This document shows, piece after piece, positions 61,328-64,000 of a DNA stretch of 64,000 nt. The first letter of the stretch is position 1; each line of letters begins with the position of its first letter. The stretch covers positions 4,015,966 through 4,079,965 of the forward strand of contig OY987252.1 of the NCBI GenBank assembly GCA_963920765.1, read 5' to 3'. The position numbers and the translations under genes are program-made. Below the pieces are notes generated by a model. The model had not been told where the DNA came from. It saw nothing but the letters and a program-made list of their open reading frames with translations, and made no database searches. This stretch comes from Ulota crispa (Eukaryota > Streptophyta > Bryopsida > Orthotrichales > Orthotrichaceae).

Positions 61328-62465
61328 ACAAGATACAAAATCTAGGCATTAAGCATCATCTAAGCTATCTTTCACTTTGTTTGCGGGAGAATCCAAGAGT
61401 GCAAGGAGAAATCAGAAAGAAAGTATATAACTCATGAAACCCACAACAAGCATGCTCTCCCTCAAACAACCTCACAAAACTTGATTTGGCAAATAATACA
61501 AAGTCAAGGTAGTAACGTACTTTAATCACCAAATCCTAATTGACATAAAAAGGAAATGCCAAATGGAATGAGCTGCTCAAAAACTCAAAATTTTCCTAAA
61601 CTTCTCTAAACCAACTAAAAGTAAAGACCATCTATCCAATGATCTACATCCGATGTGGCATAGTCACAATGCCACATCATGTGACAGTTGTCGGGTAGAT
61701 GCATGGTTGAGTGGCTCAATTTTGGCAAGAATTCCTATTCTCAAAGTCTTTTAAGTGGGTTTAAAGATTTTGACTCAAAGATTAATTTGCAATTTCATCA
61801 AGTGTCATGGCAGTTAAGTGGCCTCTTCATGTCTACAATGGACTTATAAACTCAATCCAACGGTCCGATGTCTTTGGATTTGTTTTTTTTGAAATTACCC
61901 ACTGTATGCTGTGTTCTATGGCTTAGATTTAAATCAATCAAAGTTATTCAAAAAGTTCTTATTGCTAAAAGCGATCCTAGAACTCAAAAAAATATTCAAG
62001 TTGAAAAATAAATAAATAAATAAAAAGACAAAAGACAAAGGAGAAAAGGACTTTGTAAAATTCAAAGTTAAAAAAGGCATTAAAAAGTCCTTTGCAAACA
62101 TTCAATACACATTTACAAAACAAGATTATAACTTTTTAAAGTTTTACTCAAATACCCACTAATATCATAGTCCTTTGTATTCTCTCAAATAATTAAACCA
62201 TCTTTAAAAAGTCCTTGAAAAACTTACTGACAGCAAAATTGTCACACTCATGTTTTTTCAAAAGTCCTCCACACCTCCATAAAATGCCAAAAACAAAATT
62301 GAACAACATTATTGTAGTTACAATGAAGTTTAAGTCTTTATAATGGGTTTTATTTTTTGATTGAAAATTTCCAATGTACCTTTTAGGCATTTGAAAATTG
62401 GATGTGTGGAGTTTTTTAAAGTGTGACACAATTTTGAGCCACTCAATCATGCATTCACTTTAAAG
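61328..62465. other. AT-rich DNA between direct repeats
   Basis: No recognisable gene. It may be an insertion or filler sequence that duplicated the flanking 104 bp. It has a minus-strand frame at 62193-62450 without known similarity. Confidence 0.3.
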
Positions 62466-62569
62466 TATAAATAGAAATTGCCATACACAACACATTGTGT
62501 AACTATCACTAACATCTAATAAAAACAAACTGTAAACCAAAAACATATATACAAATATGCTCTCAATTG
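62466..62569 (+). repeat. 104-bp direct repeat, right copy
   Basis: Partner of 61224-61327, same orientation and length, with scattered substitutions. Confidence 0.75.
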
Positions 62570-62949
62570 CAACCGCTAGCTGGTTAATAGCAACCCACTA
62601 GTTAGCTACTAGTATACTAAAGGTACAGGTAGATGTAAATACAGATGAATAAAGGTCCTCAGCATCTATTCACACCAAAGTTGATGTCGTCAACGACCAA
62701 TAATGACAAATGAACATGATGAAAGAAAATATAAAAGATTGTAGGCCAAGTGCAATGATGAGCCCCATTGTCAATCACCTTTGGCAGGTTTTTAATACCA
62801 ATCTTTTATTCAATCTCTCATTAGTTCAATCTTGTGTATTACAAATCTGGCGCCTAATCAACAAAGGTGGCAATGCTGTCATCTCAAACATAAGAGGTTT
62901 AACTTCAAGAGATTATCAGCAATTGTCCAAAGACGTGGCATAGCCTAAA

Positions 62950-64000
62950 GATCTCCTACAATGAAGGCAAATCTAATTTCTTGGAGGCAAAGTCAATAAA
63001 GGCAAAATTAATCATGTCATGTGCTAACTACGATGGCACTATTTACACAGTAGCATGGTAGCTGCACTTTTCTTCTCTCCACAAACAAAACAAAATAAGC
63101 CATCTAACACCACTGCCAACTCCGGCTGCATGGTACTATCAATGGACAAGTGATAAGGGGCACAATTTTTAGAATGCTTTGTGCACTTTTGCCCATCTTT
63201 GCCTTCCAACAAGAGAACTCCACTAGGTAAGACGTTTTTCACTGAAAGAATGGTACGTCTTGTTCTGACATTCAATGTGGTAGGCGCCTCACGTTGCAAA
63301 TATACATAATCTCCTTGAGAAAATCTAGGCAACTGAGGTTGATATGCGCTACTAAAAATGTAAGCATAATGCAAAGAATCTCAATGTTGGACTACATGTA
63401 AATTCTTCAAAGCCATAGGCATAATCCTCTTGAAGAACTCAGCTTGATCATATAGACATTGAGTCCAAACATCTGGACTATCCAAGTCCATGATTGAAGC
63501 CAGCTTCTCTTGCACAAAGTAGGGCAAAATAGGCTCTTGTCCATATAACAACTAATAAAGGCTATAAAAAGCCAAAGAAGCCTGCCTACTAAAACGATAA
63601 TCCATGGCAATCCATGGTATCATCAGATCTTAAATTCAATGGTTTCCACCAAATAATCCATATTTGCGTAAACCACGTTTGATTGTCTAAACTACCAAAC
63701 CATTCGCTTCAGGGTGATCTCTAGAGATGGTGCGGTGATCATCCAAAGCCTTGGTGTATAGAGTCTCAAAAGCTCCTAGAAACTCTCGGCTTTGGTCTGT
63801 CAAAATTTCAGCCGGTGTTCTAAAGCATGCCAATATTTGGTCAAGAAATGCTATAGCTGCTAACTCCAAAGAGTTATGAGGCAAAGCTACAAATTCAATC
63901 CACTTATTAAAGTGCTTGACCATCACCAATACATATTTGGCTCCACGTGGTGTGAAAACAAACGGCTCGGCAAAGTCCAAATACCAACGATAACCTAAAC
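62950..64000 (-). pseudogene. Second gypsy copy: integrase core to PHD-like finger
   Basis: Runs in from the right edge, so its 5' part is outside the window. The integrase core keeps codons for all three catalytic acids: Asp 63975-63977 (MDFAEPF), Asp 63795-63797 (LTDQSREF) and Glu 63708-63710 (HPEANGL). Stops and shifts follow in the linker. The post-integrase block (GDYVYLQREA, SGVLLLEGKDGQKC, NCAPYHLSID) leads to a finger at 62958-63092: CFVC, 11 residues, C-K-stop-C-HRS-stop-HMT-stop, then LILPLLTLPPRN-stop-ICLHC. Reading the stops as former coding positions, the spacing is C4HC3 as in copy 1. It is a sister copy of the 20.4-24.07 kb element and inactive as it stands. Confidence 0.85.

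Noticed and set aside
1-64000. CRISPR arrays, operons, bacterial promoters
   Set aside because: The window is plant nuclear DNA; the tandem arrays have no spacer-repeat structure.

Overview
This is nuclear DNA of a plant. It is AT-rich and repeat-dense and holds one clearly recognisable host gene. That gene, on the minus strand at about 10.2-14.8 kb, is a five-exon Mei2-like RNA-binding protein of the TERMINAL EAR1-like (TEL) type, a family of land plants and their relatives. The other coding matter is degraded transposable elements. A Ty3/gypsy family with PHD-finger and DNA-methyltransferase relics fits an early-diverging streptophyte (bryophyte, lycophyte, fern or streptophyte alga) better than a seed plant. 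That placement is inference.

Layout. 0-1.6 kb: cluster of a 20-bp palindromic motif. 1.8-9.2 kb: AT-rich DNA with several small inverted-repeat elements (MITEs). 10.2-14.8 kb: TEL gene, with its GC-richer upstream region to about 16.8 kb. 17.9-19.2 kb: first copy of a dispersed repeat; a second copy lies at 34.7-35.8 kb. 20.4-24.07 kb: minus-strand gypsy pol (methyltransferase C-terminus, reverse transcriptase, RNase H, integrase, PHD-like finger), decayed. 24.07 to about 41.9 kb: a very large, decayed CACTA (En/Spm) DNA transposon. It holds a Transposase_24/TNPA-like gene on the minus strand, a Transposase_21/TNPD-like gene on the plus strand, and two inverted arrays of about 13 units of a 152-bp repeat. 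42.0-45.0 kb: minus-strand gypsy gag, perhaps the other half of the element broken by the CACTA insertion. 45-56 kb: low-information DNA with MITEs and a decayed 179/180-bp tandem array. 56.67-59.67 kb: a complete 3,001-bp non-autonomous CACTA-like element with a 3-bp target duplication. 60.3-61.3 kb: relic of a second TNPA-like gene. 62.9-64.0 kb: 3' end of a second gypsy copy, running off the right edge.

Most notable is the gypsy family. Two independent copies end in the same 45-codon C4HC3 (PHD-type) pattern after integrase. The better-covered copy also has, directly upstream of its RT part, the terminal motifs of a C5 cytosine methyltransferase. Chromatin-reading and DNA-methylating modules may therefore have belonged to one retroelement. 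Both copies are dead as shown. All coordinates come from reading the sequence by eye; no alignment or database search was run.
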